Below, in pieces: positions 43,272-52,077 of a stretch of 64,000 nt of DNA. The translations under genes and the position numbers were made by a program. The stretch covers positions 4,046-68,045 of the forward strand of contig JBILML010000014.1 in the NCBI GenBank assembly GCA_044375555.1, written 5' to 3'. Each line of letters opens with the position of its first letter. Positions within the stretch are counted from its first letter, which is position 1. The notes below the pieces were generated by a model. The model ran no database searches. It saw only the letters and a list, made by a program, of their open reading frames with translations, and was not told where the DNA came from. This DNA is from UBA967 sp044375555. Lineage in GTDB: Bacteria; Verrucomicrobiota; Verrucomicrobiia; Chthoniobacterales; Terrimicrobiaceae.

Positions 43272-43724
43272 CCCTCTTAGGCTCCTCGCGATTTTGGGAA
43301 GCCACGGAAGTCACGGCCTTATTTTATTTGAATCTTATGCCAAAATTCGCTCGCATTTGGGCTTCTGGAATGTAGCGCGGGCGTCCCGCCCGCGAGCGTA
43401 AATCTTTCGATGTCAGGTAAAATGCCTGACCTGTCGGAGCAGGCGCGCTGTTTCTTGAAGTCCTTCCCACTCTTCCAAAGGAAGCATCCCAATCGACTCT
43501 GTGCCGCGACGCGAAACGATCACAGGCTCGCGACTGTTGTGGATATTCGATGATGCTTATGCGCCGCGATCCGTTCGTCGGGGTGGGAAAGCCCGATAGC
43601 TCCTGAATCCCGGAAAGACACGGAGGCCCCGCCGTTTTATTCGCGGTCATTCGATTCATTCGCGGGTAAAAAATCCACCGCCCTTGCCAGCATCGAGGCC
43701 GCCTGCTTTTCTGGCGTCCCCGCT
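43272..43724. other. Gene-free stretch with a hairpin repeat and an antitoxin relic
   Basis: It contains the GTAGCGCGGGCGTCCCGCCC hairpin element (43372-43434) and a Phd/YefM-type relic on the minus strand (listed separately). A 111-residue open frame at 43324-43659 on the minus strand is in a different register from the relic and shows no protein-like pattern. Confidence 0.6.
43413..43556 (-). pseudogene. Relic of a Phd/YefM-type antitoxin
   Basis: Read on the minus strand between two in-frame stops: IHNSREPVIVSRRGTESIG, then MLPLEEWEGLQETARLLRQ. This matches the central REPVIITRRG ... LxSLEEYESLQET-LLR core of YefM antitoxins. It has no start codon, its N-terminal DNA-binding part is gone, and no toxin gene adjoins. 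A repeat element begins where its C-terminus would be. Confidence 0.65.
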
Positions 43725-44657
43725 ATGATCGATCCGGACATTTTTTCAGCCGAGGATTTGGTTTCGAACCCGGAGAAATTTTCTTCCATCGAGCCCGCCA
43801 TAAGGCTTGGCGTGATCGGTGATCCGGTGGCCCACTCGCGATCCCCGGTTTTTCAAAATGCTGCGCTCGCTGCGTGTGGTATCCCCGCCCGCTACACGAG
43901 GCTGCATGTGCCTCCGGAGCGTTTTGTGGATGCGGTGCGTGCCCTGCCGCGTGCGGGCTTCCTCGGGGCGAATGTCACAATCCCCCATAAGGCGGCGGCG
44001 TTGGCGGTGGTGGACGAAGCGGACGACTACGCACGGGCCTCGGGGAGCGTGAATACGATCGTGGTCTCAGGCGGGAAATTACATGGCTTCAACACCGACG
44101 GGCCAGGGCTCGTTCGCGCGATTCGCGAGGAATTCAGCGTGGATGTGCGCGACTTGCGCGTGGTGCTCCTCGGAGCTGGCGGCGGGGCGGGGCGGGCGAT
44201 TGCCGTGCAGTGTGCGCGGGAACGCTGCGAGCGGTTGGTGCTCGTGAACCGTTCCGTCGAGAAAATCCAAGCGCTGAAAAATGACCTCGCGCCGTTTTTC
44301 CACTCCGAGCATTTGAGCGGGCCGGTCGAGAGGTTGGTGGCGATTCCGTTTGAGGATGAGGCTCTGCGCCACGAACTCGAAAATGCCGACATACTCATCA
44401 ATGCGACCTCGCTCGGCATGAGCCGCCTCGATCCTCCGGTGATCTCCCCATCGCTTTTGACCCCGAACTTGCTTGTTTATGACACGGTGTATTCGGGAGG
44501 CTTATCGCGGTTGATGGAAGATGCGGCGTCTGCTGGCGCACGCTGTGCGAATGGGCTTGGAATGTTGCTTCATCAGGGCGCTCTCTCCTTTGAAATCTGG
44601 TTCAACCGCCCCGCGCCGCTGGAGGTCATGCGGCGGGCGCTTCTCTCCACAATATGA
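43725..44657 (+). CDS. aroE: Shikimate dehydrogenase
   Basis: 310 residues with a ~25-residue N-terminal extension ahead of IRLGVIGDPVAHSRSP, the shikimate-binding start. Catalytic lysine lies in GANVTIPHK, then SVNTIV and GFNTDGPG, and the nucleotide motif LLGAGGGAGRAI. ATSLGM and QGALSFEIW near the end are also typical. It reduces 3-dehydroshikimate with NADPH in aromatic synthesis. Its stop overlaps the next start. Confidence 0.93.
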   Translation: MIDPDIFSAEDLVSNPEKFSSIEPAIRLGVIGDPVAHSRSPVFQNAALAACGIPARYTRLHVPPERFVDAVRALPRAGFLGANVTIPHKAAALAVVDEADDYARASGSVNTIVVSGGKLHGFNTDGPGLVRAIREEFSVDVRDLRVVLLGAGGGAGRAIAVQCARERCERLVLVNRSVEKIQALKNDLAPFFHSEHLSGPVERLVAIPFEDEALRHELENADILINATSLGMSRLDPPVISPSLLTPNLLVYDTVYSGGLSRLMEDAASAGARCANGLGMLLHQGALSFEIWFNRPAPLEVMRRALLSTI

Positions 44658-44959
44658 TTCTTACCATCGGACTCACTCAGTTTGTCTTCGTCTCCCTCGG
44701 TCTACTCTCAGTGAATGTGCTGCTGAAGGCGGGCGGGTTTGCGCAAAATGTGGAGGCGACATTTCCCGCCTTCTCCGTGTGGATGGCTCGCGATGGCGCA
44801 TGGATCTTCGTGCTCCCGATGCTCTGGGTGGCGCTGGCGCTGCTCTGCGAGCAGGCAATCCGGGGAACCTTGGCGGAAAAATTCGCCCGCGCGACGGGTG
44901 TGGTAGTGGCAGGAGCAATTTTTGCCGCCTACTTTTACGCAGCCTTTCTGCTGTTCTGA
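44654..44959 (+). CDS. Small three-helix membrane protein
   Basis: 101 residues from the ATG overlapping the aroE stop. Three hydrophobic segments are visible (LTQFVFVSLGLLSVNVLLKA, AWIFVLPMLWVALALLC, GVVVAGAIFAAYFYAAFLLF). No family is recognised. Overlap with aroE makes expression likely; the function is unknown. Confidence 0.6.
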   Translation: MILTIGLTQFVFVSLGLLSVNVLLKAGGFAQNVEATFPAFSVWMARDGAWIFVLPMLWVALALLCEQAIRGTLAEKFARATGVVVAGAIFAAYFYAAFLLF

Positions 44960-45072
44960 GGCTCCCAGAGGGCCGTTTCCCCTACGCAGAGGCCCATCTT
45001 GAGGGGGTGTCAAATTTTTTTTTGAACATTGGCATTCCTGATGCTGTCAAACACAGCAAAGGAAAAACTCCT

Positions 45073-45264
45073 ATGAAAAACATCTACAAAAAAATCAACA
45101 AAACCAAATACAGCCTCGGTGAACTTATCTCGGTCGTAGGATCCTGCGCCCGCAACAGCCGCGAACTCGTCGCCGCCATGGCCGACTTGTTCGACAGCGG
45201 TCGGGTGGTAGTCCGCGGAAAGAACGGTCGCGGCCGCCGCGTTCGAGTTCAACTCGCGAGGTAA
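45073..45264 (+). CDS. Small basic protein of unknown function
   Basis: 63 residues: MKNIYKKINKTKYSLGELIS ... ELVAAMADLFDSGRVVV ... RGRRVRVQLAR. The ATG has an AAAGGA ribosome-binding site 9 bases upstream and a terminator follows, so it looks like a genuine monocistronic gene. The helix-rich, basic make-up suggests nucleic-acid contact, but I do not recognise the family. Confidence 0.65.
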   Translation: MKNIYKKINKTKYSLGELISVVGSCARNSRELVAAMADLFDSGRVVVRGKNGRGRRVRVQLAR

Positions 45265-45281
45265 AACCACTTCCCCCAAAA

Positions 45282-45340
45282 CGGGTGCCGGGTGTTCGCG
45301 TCGCATGGGTGTGGGGCGCGGCACCCGGCAGGTTTTTTTA
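45282..45340 (+). terminator. Terminator-like hairpin after the small basic gene
   Basis: CGGGTGCCG (45282-45290) pairs with CGGCACCCG (45319-45327), followed by GCAGGTTTTTTTA. The loop is long (28 bases). It lies 18 bases past the stop codon. Confidence 0.65.
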
Positions 45341-45410
45341 GGGCATCGCCAATCAGAACTCGGATTTTTGGATTGGCCACTCCCCAGCCAACCGCGCAGA
45401 AGCGCGAATC

Positions 45411-45918
45411 GTTCCCCAAAGGTAGGGGCGGCTCGCCGAGCGGCCCCAAGATTCAGGCGCGAAGCGCCGTCTCTGCGAGACAAGGGCGGCTGCGCCGCAA
45501 AAGTAGGACGGCTCGGCGACCCATCCCTACCTGGGATTTTCGATAGGTGCTGACGCACCAACCGCGCGGAAGCGCGAAGCGTCCCCCAAAGGTAGGGGCG
45601 GCTCGCCGAGCGGCCCCTGGATTCAGGCGCAAAGCGCCGTCTCTGCGAGACAAGGGCGGCTGCGCCGCAAAAGTAGGACGGCTCGGCGATCCATCCCTAC
45701 CAAGGATTTTTCGAAAGGCGCTGACGCACCAACCGCGCAGAAGCGCGAATCGTTCCCCAAGGTAGGGGCGGCTCGCCGAGCGGCCCCAGGATTCAGGCGC
45801 GAAGCGCCGTCTCTGAGAGACAAGGGGGCGGCTTCGCCGCAAAAGTAGGACGGCTCGGCGATCCATCCCTACTTGGGATTTTTTCGATAGGCGCTGACGC
45901 GCCGACGGTCTCCAGCCA
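45411..45918. repeat. REP array: three tandem ~170-bp units
   Basis: Units start at 45411, 45581 and 45751. Each is a string of short GC hairpins: GCTCGCCGAGC, GGCGCGAAGCGCC, GCGGCTGCGCCGC, GGCGCTGACGCGCC (or its CGCACC variant) and CGCGCGGAAGCGCG, joined by AAAGTAGGACGGCTCGGCGA and CATCCCTACC. The third unit leads into the first transposase gene. Proteins predicted across this DNA are artefacts. Confidence 0.88.
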
Positions 45919-45971
45919 GCCCTCATCTTTTTGGATTTTATTCCAACCCGGATTTTCCAGAGTGTTGTTCC

Positions 45972-46418
45972 ATGAATGCCGGCCGCAAGTCCTTGCCGCA
46001 CGATCCTCCGCTCTGGGTGGATGTTAACGGATCTGTGTTTTTTATGACTTGCTGCGTCAAGGATCGGAGTTTGATGCCTTTCGCCTCGCCCGAAACCGCT
46101 CGAGGAATCAGAGACTCGATCCTGCATCGCGTGAATTCGCGGATTTGGTGGGTCCATGCGGCCACCATCATGCCGGATCATGTGCACTTGGTTCTTGGAT
46201 TTCCGCCAGAGGCAGATGTCGGCAAAAGCATCCGCGACTGGAAACGATGGACGGCTCGTGCACTTCGATTCGATTGGCAGCGGGATTTTTTCGAGCACCG
46301 GCTACGCGGTGAGGAAAATTTCCAAGAGAAAACCCGGTATGTTCTCGAAAATCCGGTTCGTGCGGGATTGATCGGAGATTGGAGGGATTGGCCTGGGACG
46401 ATTTTGCCGGAAGGGTAG
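45972..46418 (+). CDS. REP-associated tyrosine transposase (RAYT), copy 1
   Basis: 148 residues. The HUH motif is MPDHVHLVL and the catalytic tyrosine lies in KTRYVLENPVRAGL; both match the Y1/TnpA_REP family. It is a single-strand DNA nuclease thought to move or maintain the palindromic units in which it is embedded. It is intact, and it differs from copy 2 by only a few residues (e.g. VDVNGS against VDIHGS, EADVG against EANVG). Confidence 0.9.
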   Translation: MNAGRKSLPHDPPLWVDVNGSVFFMTCCVKDRSLMPFASPETARGIRDSILHRVNSRIWWVHAATIMPDHVHLVLGFPPEADVGKSIRDWKRWTARALRFDWQRDFFEHRLRGEENFQEKTRYVLENPVRAGLIGDWRDWPGTILPEG

Positions 46419-46420
46419 GA

Positions 46421-46700
46421 GGGAGAAGGGGGCGGCTGCGCCGCAAAAGTAGGACGGCTCGGCGATCCATCCCTACCTTGGATTTTTCGAAAGGTGCTGA
46501 CGCACCAACCGCGCGGAAGTGCGAATCGTTCCCCAAAGGTAGGGGCGGCTCGCCGAGCGGCCCCAAGATTCAGGCGCGAAGCGCCGTCTCTGCGAGACAA
46601 GGGCGGCTACGCCGCAAAAGTAGGACGGCTCGGCGATCCATCCCTACCTGGGATTTTTTCGATAGGCGCTGACGCGCCGACGGCCTCCAGCCAGCCCTCC
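46421..46700. repeat. REP units between the two RAYT genes
   Basis: A partial unit (46421-46527) and a full unit (46528-46700) of the same hairpin repeat. With the flanking gene this forms a 775-bp block duplicated once (45972 to 46747). Confidence 0.85.
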
Positions 46701-46746
46701 TCTTTTTGGATTTTATTCCAACCCGGATTTTCCAGAGTGTTGTTCC

Positions 46747-47193
46747 ATGAATGCCGGCCGCAAGTCCTTGCCCCATGATCTTCCGCTCTGGGTGGATATT
46801 CACGGATCCGTGTTTTTTATGACTTGCTGCGTGAAGGATCGGAGTTTGATGCCTTTCGCCTCGCCCGAAACCGCTCGAGGAATCAGAGACTCGATCCTGC
46901 ATCGCGTGAACTCGCGGATTTGGTGGGTCCATGCGGCCACCATCATGCCGGATCATGTGCACTTGGTTCTTGGATTTCCGCCAGAGGCAAATGTCGGCAA
47001 AAGCATCCGCGACTGGAAACGATGGACGGCGCGTGCACTTCGATTCGATTGGCAGCGGGATTTTTTCGAGCACCGGCTACGCGGTGAGGAAAATTTCCAA
47101 GAGAAAACCCGGTATGTTCTCGAAAATCCGGTTCGTGCGGGATTGATCGGAGATTGGAGGGATTGGCCTGGGACGATTTTGCCTGAAGGGTAA
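46747..47193 (+). CDS. REP-associated tyrosine transposase (RAYT), copy 2
   Basis: 148 residues, nearly identical to copy 1 at both DNA and protein level, with the same HUH (MPDHVHLVL) and tyrosine (TRYVLENPV) motifs. It lies exactly 775 bases downstream of copy 1 in the same orientation, between REP units. Both copies appear functional, so the duplication is recent. Confidence 0.9.
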   Translation: MNAGRKSLPHDLPLWVDIHGSVFFMTCCVKDRSLMPFASPETARGIRDSILHRVNSRIWWVHAATIMPDHVHLVLGFPPEANVGKSIRDWKRWTARALRFDWQRDFFEHRLRGEENFQEKTRYVLENPVRAGLIGDWRDWPGTILPEG

Positions 47194-47500
47194 GAGGGAG
47201 AAGGGGGCGGCTGCGCCGCAAAAGTAGGACGGCTCGGCGATCCATCCCTACCTGGGATTTTTCGATAGGCGCTGGCGCGCCGACCTCGCGGAAGTGCGAA
47301 TCGTTCCCCAAAGGTAGGGGCGGCTCGCCGAGCGGCCCCAAGATTCAGGCGCGAAGCGCCGTTGCTGCGAGACAAGGGCGGCTGCGCCGCAAAAGTAGGA
47401 CGGCTCGGCGATCCATCCCTACCTAGGATTTTTCGATAGGCGCTGACGCGCCGACCGTGCGGAAGCGCGAAGCGCCGTTGCTGCGCGATCACGGCAGGGG
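47194..47500. repeat. REP units downstream of RAYT copy 2
   Basis: A partial unit (47194-47306) and a full unit (47307-47480) that close the array next to the convergent typA gene. The hairpins are the same as in 45411-45918. Confidence 0.85.
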
Positions 47501-47524
47501 CTTGCTCCGACCCAGATGGATTAA

Positions 47525-49348
47525 TTATTCCGCAAAAACCCCGGCCGATTTCTCGGCGCGTTTGCGTCCGTTGGCATCGAGGATTTTCTTGCGAAGGCGC
47601 AGGGATTTGGGAGTGACCTCCACATACTCGTCCGGCGCGATGTATTCGAGCGAACGCTCGAGGCTCATCACAAGCGGCGGAGCGAGGGAGATGCCTTTGC
47701 CATCACCTTGGCTTCGCATATTGGTCAATTTTTTCGCCTTGCAGGGGTTCACCGGCATGTCGTCGGGGCGGGCATTTTCGCCAATGATCATTCCCTCGTA
47801 AATTTCCTCTTGCGGCCCGATGAAGAGCCGTCCGCGCACCTGGATTGTGTCGAGCGCGTAGGCCATGCTGGTGCCGCCTTCCATGGAAATGAGGACGCCA
47901 TTGTTGCGGCTCGGAATCTCGCCCTTGTGCGGACCGTATTCCTTGAAGAGGTGGCTGCAAATGCCGTGGCCCTTGGTGAGGTTCACGAGATCGGTCTCGA
48001 AGCCGATGATGCCGCGAGTGGGGATCGTGGCCTGAACGAGCACGCTGTGGGGATTGTGCTCCATGTTGATGATCTCGGCTTTGCGGCCGGCGAGGGTTTG
48101 TAGGATGTCGCCGAGGTTTTCCGGCGGCACATCGACATAGAGACTTTCCATCGGCTCAAGCACGGAACCATTCTCGGCGCGCCTGAAGATGACCTCAGGG
48201 CGGGAAACAAGTAGCTCGAAGCCCTCGCGGCGCATTTGCTCAACAAGCACGGCGATCTGCATCTCGCCACGGGCCTTCACATCGAAGTGGCCCGCGACAT
48301 CGGTGTCGGCGACCATGATGGAAACATTGCCGCGTGTCTCTTTGATGAGGCGGTCGCGAATCTGGCGGGCGGTGAGGAGCTTTCCTTCACGGCCAGCCAA
48401 TGGCGAATCGTTCACGCAAATCTTCATGGAGATCGTCGGCGGATCGATTTCGACAAACGGCAGGGCCTCGCGTTCCTCGGTGTCCACGAGCGTTTCGCCG
48501 ATGAAGATTTCCTCGAAGCCGCTGATGCCCACGATATCGCCGGCCGAGGCCTCTTGGACCTGAACTTTCTCCAGGCCCTCGTGCGAGAAAATCGCTGTGA
48601 TTTTCGCCTTTTCCTTCCGGTTGCCACTGTGGATGCAAACGATCTGTTGGCCGTGCGCGACCTTGCCGCTGATGATGCGTCCGTAGGCAATACGGCCGAG
48701 GTAGTCGCTGTAGTCGAGGTTCGACACAAGCATGCGGAAAAAGTCGACATCGGGCTTCGGTGGCGGCGGGATGTGTTTCACAATTGCCTCGTAGAGAGGC
48801 TCCATGTTGTCGCTGGAATCGGTGACTTCATTTTTGGCGAAGCCTTGCTTGGCGCTGGCGTAGATGTGGGCGAAATCCAGTTGCTCGTCGCTCGCGCCGA
48901 GTTCCATGAAAAGCTCGAACACCATGTCGAGAACCTTGTGCGGACGGGCATTCTCGCGGTCGATCTTGTTGATGACCACGATCGGCTTCAGTCCGTTCTC
49001 CATGGCCTTGCGCAGCACGAATTTTGTTTGCGCCTGCGGGCCGTCGTGGGAGTCCACCACGAGCAAAACACCATCCACCATTTTCATGATGCGCTCGACC
49101 TCTCCGCCGAAGTCGGCGTGGCCGGGAGTGTCCACGATATTCACATGGTAATCCTTCCAGCGGAAAGCGGCGTTCTTGGCGCGGATGGTGATGCCTTTTT
49201 CCCTCTCCAGATCCATCGAGTCCATCATGCGCTCGTCGGTTTTCTGGTTGGCACGGAAGGTTCCGGCCTGCTTGAGAAGTTGATCCACGAGCGTTGTCTT
49301 GCCGTGATCGACGTGGGCGATGATGGCGATGTTGCGAATATTTTCCAT
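47525..49348 (-). CDS. typA: Ribosome-associated GTPase TypA/BipA
   Basis: 607 residues, the usual length. G1 is AHVDHGKTTLVDQLL, G3 DTPGHADFGGEVER, and G4 NKIDRENARP. EF-G-like domains follow, ending in the TypA-specific C-terminal domain (KSLRLRKKILDANGRKR). It binds 70S ribosomes during stress and aids ribosome assembly. Confidence 0.96.
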   Translation of the reverse strand: MENIRNIAIIAHVDHGKTTLVDQLLKQAGTFRANQKTDERMMDSMDLEREKGITIRAKNAAFRWKDYHVNIVDTPGHADFGGEVERIMKMVDGVLLVVDSHDGPQAQTKFVLRKAMENGLKPIVVINKIDRENARPHKVLDMVFELFMELGASDEQLDFAHIYASAKQGFAKNEVTDSSDNMEPLYEAIVKHIPPPPKPDVDFFRMLVSNLDYSDYLGRIAYGRIISGKVAHGQQIVCIHSGNRKEKAKITAIFSHEGLEKVQVQEASAGDIVGISGFEEIFIGETLVDTEEREALPFVEIDPPTISMKICVNDSPLAGREGKLLTARQIRDRLIKETRGNVSIMVADTDVAGHFDVKARGEMQIAVLVEQMRREGFELLVSRPEVIFRRAENGSVLEPMESLYVDVPPENLGDILQTLAGRKAEIINMEHNPHSVLVQATIPTRGIIGFETDLVNLTKGHGICSHLFKEYGPHKGEIPSRNNGVLISMEGGTSMAYALDTIQVRGRLFIGPQEEIYEGMIIGENARPDDMPVNPCKAKKLTNMRSQGDGKGISLAPPLVMSLERSLEYIAPDEYVEVTPKSLRLRKKILDANGRKRAEKSAGVFAE

Positions 49349-49412
49349 AAATTCAAATTCCGCCCGGGTTTGGACGGGCAGGGAATATGGGTGGCTGGGC
49401 GGCGGGTGTCAA

Positions 49413-51434
49413 TCAGCCCGCTAAAGCGAGGAATTGGGGGAGCGCGCGGAGGGATTTTTCAAAGTCGTTGCGTGACTCCGAAGGGAGATCCTTGGGGAAC
49501 TTCGCGGCGGAGCGGTTCCACCGCGCGAGCCAGTCTGCGCCGAGGACGTCGCGTTGGCGGCGGCGGGCGATTTCGAGATTGGTGAACGCGATGGTGGTTT
49601 CTTCTTTGTCCCCGGCGTTGCGCCCGCGGGCGACTCCGAAGCCCGCGCCAAGCATGGCCACGCGCGAGGCGGTGGAGCAGGTGTAGGTGAATAACTCGAC
49701 ATCGCGGTCCACGCAGCGCGCGAGGATTTGGCGGAAGGCGTCGAGAGTCCACGCGAAGGCGGAGGTTTTTCCAGAGAACATGTCGTAGAAAATCAAATCC
49801 GGCGCGGCGGCGGAGCCGAGGTTTTCCAGAAAGCCGCCCTCGAGAAGTTCCCAGGAAAGACCAGGGTGTTTCTTGGATTGCCAGCGGCCGTTTTTAAGAA
49901 TTGCGGCGGGGCCGCCGTGGCGCAGGTAGGGGAAGCGGTCGTGGTTTTTGAAAGCGAGTCGGAGCGAGTCGAGGTCGTTCTCGAAACTGACGAGGTGCAT
50001 CGGTCGCACCGGGCCGGTTTCCGCGAGCGACTCGAAACACTCGATCGCCGCCATGGCGTTGGCGGCGGCACCGAGGCCGACATCCCAGATTACAAGCGGG
50101 TCGGAGGTTTCCTCTCGGAGGCGCTCGGCGAGCTGGGACTGCTCGATGTAGAGCTGGCGGGACTCGACCATCGGCTCGGTGCGTGAGTGCATGATCTCTC
50201 CGGAGTCGATGTGGAGGATGCTCGAGAATCCCTCGAGGGCTGTGTGGATTTTGTAGGCTCCGAGCTTCAGGGATTTTGGGGGATTGCGGCGCATCGGGGT
50301 CACCGGATTGTCGAGGTCGTCCACAGCAAGGATGGCCCGCTTTTCCTCGTAGAGCGGGAGGAAGCGATCCTCGAGGATGCTCTGGCGGATTTCTGCCATG
50401 AGGCGGTGGTAGAAAAAAATGTTGTGCTGGCCGATGAGTTGCCAGCCGAGCGTCTCCTTGCACTTTGTGAGGTGATGCAGGTAGGCACGGGTGTGGCGGG
50501 CGCAGGTCGGGCAGGGGCAATCGGGATCGAGCGGCTCGGTAGAGCTTTTATAAATGCCGCGCCGGAGCTGCAGGAATCCACGCGAAGTGAAGGCCCCGCC
50601 GCGCTGAGCGACCTGCGTGGGAATGATGCAATCGAACATGTCCACGCCGCGGTGGACCGCTTCTAAAATGTCGAGCGGAGTGCCGACGCCCATGAGGTAT
50701 CGGGGTTTGTCTTCCGGCAAAAGCGAGGCGGCGAATTCGCAGGTGTCCTCTCGCTCGCTCTTGCCCTCGCCGACGGCGAGGCCGCCGATCGCGTAGCCGT
50801 CGAACGGCATCGCACACAGCGCTTCGGCACTTTCTTTGCGGAGGCCCAAATGCAGCGCGCCTTGGACAATGGCGAACATGGCTTGAGGGGAATCGCCCCG
50901 CGCAGCGAGGCTGCGTGCGGCCCAGCGGTGGGTGAGTTCCATCGCGGCGCGGGCGATGGATTCATCGACTGTCGAGGGCACGCATTGATCGAGGACCATC
51001 ATGATGTCACTGCCAATGGCGACCTGCGTTTCAATGCTGCGCTCGGGGCTCAGGAGAATCGTGCGGCCGTCGAGGTAACTCTGAAAAACAGCGCCCGCTT
51101 CGGTCATCGAGCGCGAGTGGGGGAGGGAAAAAATCTGGAATCCGCCCGAGTCGGTGAGGACGGAGCGCTCCCAACTCATGAATGGGTGGATGCCTCCGAC
51201 TTGACGAAAAACCTCGGGTCCGGGACGGAGGAGAAGGTGGTAGGTATTGGCGAGGAGGATTTGGGAACCCGAGTCGTGAAGGAAATCGGGTGTCTGGGCT
51301 TTCACCGTCGCATGCGTGCCGACGGGCATGAACAGCGGGGTGCGGACCTCGTTGTGAAGAGTGCGAAAAGTCGCCGCGCGGGCGCGGGACTGACTAGAGC
51401 GGGCGTCTAGCCGGAACTGGAGCGAGGTTTTCAG
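49413..51434 (-). CDS. tgt: tRNA-guanine transglycosylase fused to an MnmC-like methyltransferase
   Basis: 638 residues from the first ATG (51329), but homology extends upstream through FRTLHNEVRTPLF to about 51434 with no ATG, GTG or TTG; a CTG at 51432-51434 is the best start. The Tgt domain has VLTDSGGFQIFSLPHSR, the nucleophile region DMFDCIIPTQVAQRGG, and zinc ligands CPCPTCARHTRAYLHH. After residue ~387 an MnmC1-type domain follows: VIWDVGLGAAANAMAAIECF, DLIFYDMFSGKTSAFAW, and FTYTCSTASRVAMLGAGFGV. Tgt exchanges G34 for preQ1; MnmC methylates wobble uridine modifications. Both act on the tRNA wobble base. Confidence 0.85.
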   Translation of the reverse strand: MKTSLQFRLDARSSQSRARAATFRTLHNEVRTPLFMPVGTHATVKAQTPDFLHDSGSQILLANTYHLLLRPGPEVFRQVGGIHPFMSWERSVLTDSGGFQIFSLPHSRSMTEAGAVFQSYLDGRTILLSPERSIETQVAIGSDIMMVLDQCVPSTVDESIARAAMELTHRWAARSLAARGDSPQAMFAIVQGALHLGLRKESAEALCAMPFDGYAIGGLAVGEGKSEREDTCEFAASLLPEDKPRYLMGVGTPLDILEAVHRGVDMFDCIIPTQVAQRGGAFTSRGFLQLRRGIYKSSTEPLDPDCPCPTCARHTRAYLHHLTKCKETLGWQLIGQHNIFFYHRLMAEIRQSILEDRFLPLYEEKRAILAVDDLDNPVTPMRRNPPKSLKLGAYKIHTALEGFSSILHIDSGEIMHSRTEPMVESRQLYIEQSQLAERLREETSDPLVIWDVGLGAAANAMAAIECFESLAETGPVRPMHLVSFENDLDSLRLAFKNHDRFPYLRHGGPAAILKNGRWQSKKHPGLSWELLEGGFLENLGSAAAPDLIFYDMFSGKTSAFAWTLDAFRQILARCVDRDVELFTYTCSTASRVAMLGAGFGVARGRNAGDKEETTIAFTNLEIARRRQRDVLGADWLARWNRSAAKFPKDLPSESRNDFEKSLRALPQFLALAG

Positions 51435-51494
51435 AGGCCGTGACGCTGCATGCGGTGGTCGGACGACCGTCTCGCCATCCGTGGAGTTCCAATC

Positions 51495-51516
51495 GCAGGC
51501 GAGACGCCCGCGCTAC
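51495..51516. repeat. Half of a GTAG/CTAC-bounded hairpin repeat
   Basis: GCAGGCGAGACGCCCGCGCT then AC. It matches the right arm of the full 63-base elements at 61065-61127 and 62918-62980. It lies between pal and tgt. Confidence 0.6.
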
Positions 51517-51527
51517 AGGAAGAGGGC

Positions 51528-52031
51528 TTACTTGACGACGCCGAATTCAGCGCGGCGGTTTTTAGCCCAAGCCGCATCGTTGCTCGCGGGATCGGCGGGC
51601 ATTTCGCTGCCGAAGCTCACGGTCTGAATGCGGTCGCCTTGGATGCCAGCATCGATCAAGGCTTGGCGGACGGCCTGCGCACGGCGCTCGCCGAGGCCGC
51701 GGTTGTATTCCTGCGTGCCACGCTCGTCGGTGAAGCCGGCGATGATGAGGCGGTCGGAACCAGCGGAAATGGACGAGGAGACGGCTTGGATTTTGGAGGA
51801 CTCAGCTGGTTCGACGCTGTAGCTGTCGAAGCTGAAGAAAACAGGTGAGAACTGTCCTTTCTGGACATTCGGGCTCATGAAATTCGCGCCGCCCTCAAAG
51901 CGTTCGCCGAGCGGTGTGCTGGTCACGAAATCGCCGTCGACTCCGGCAAACTGATCGCCTTTTTCTTTTTTCTTACAAGCGGGGAGAAAAGCGATGGCGG
52001 TAGCGGTGGCTAGGACGAGGAATTTTTTCAT
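51528..52031 (-). CDS. pal: Peptidoglycan-associated lipoprotein (OmpA-C domain)
   Basis: 167 residues. Signal MKKFLVLATATAIAFLPAC with the lipid cysteine at 19. The OmpA-like domain has FFSFDSYSVEPAESSKIQ, IIAGFTDERGTQEYNRGLGE (the peptidoglycan-binding TDERG) and RRAQAVRQAL, ending NRRAEFGVV. It links outer membrane to peptidoglycan. tolB is not adjacent here. Confidence 0.92.
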   Translation of the reverse strand: MKKFLVLATATAIAFLPACKKKEKGDQFAGVDGDFVTSTPLGERFEGGANFMSPNVQKGQFSPVFFSFDSYSVEPAESSKIQAVSSSISAGSDRLIIAGFTDERGTQEYNRGLGERRAQAVRQALIDAGIQGDRIQTVSFGSEMPADPASNDAAWAKNRRAEFGVVK

Positions 52032-52077
52032 GCGAGGGAGATTGGCTGGTTTTTTTGGAATTTCAAGACACAGCGAA

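Noticed and set aside
43324..43659. 111-residue minus-strand frame
   Set aside because: It shares the region of the YefM relic but in a different register and ends in a repeat.
45292..46778. Several arginine/alanine-rich open frames across 45.3-47.5 kb that look like proteins (GGCAAKVGRLGDPSL type)
   Set aside because: They are translations of the ~170-bp REP units in several registers and on both strands; the same peptide recurs in each unit.
45411..47480. Possible CRISPR array because of regular repeats
   Set aside because: Units are ~170 bases and contiguous, with no short repeat/unique spacer alternation and no cas gene.
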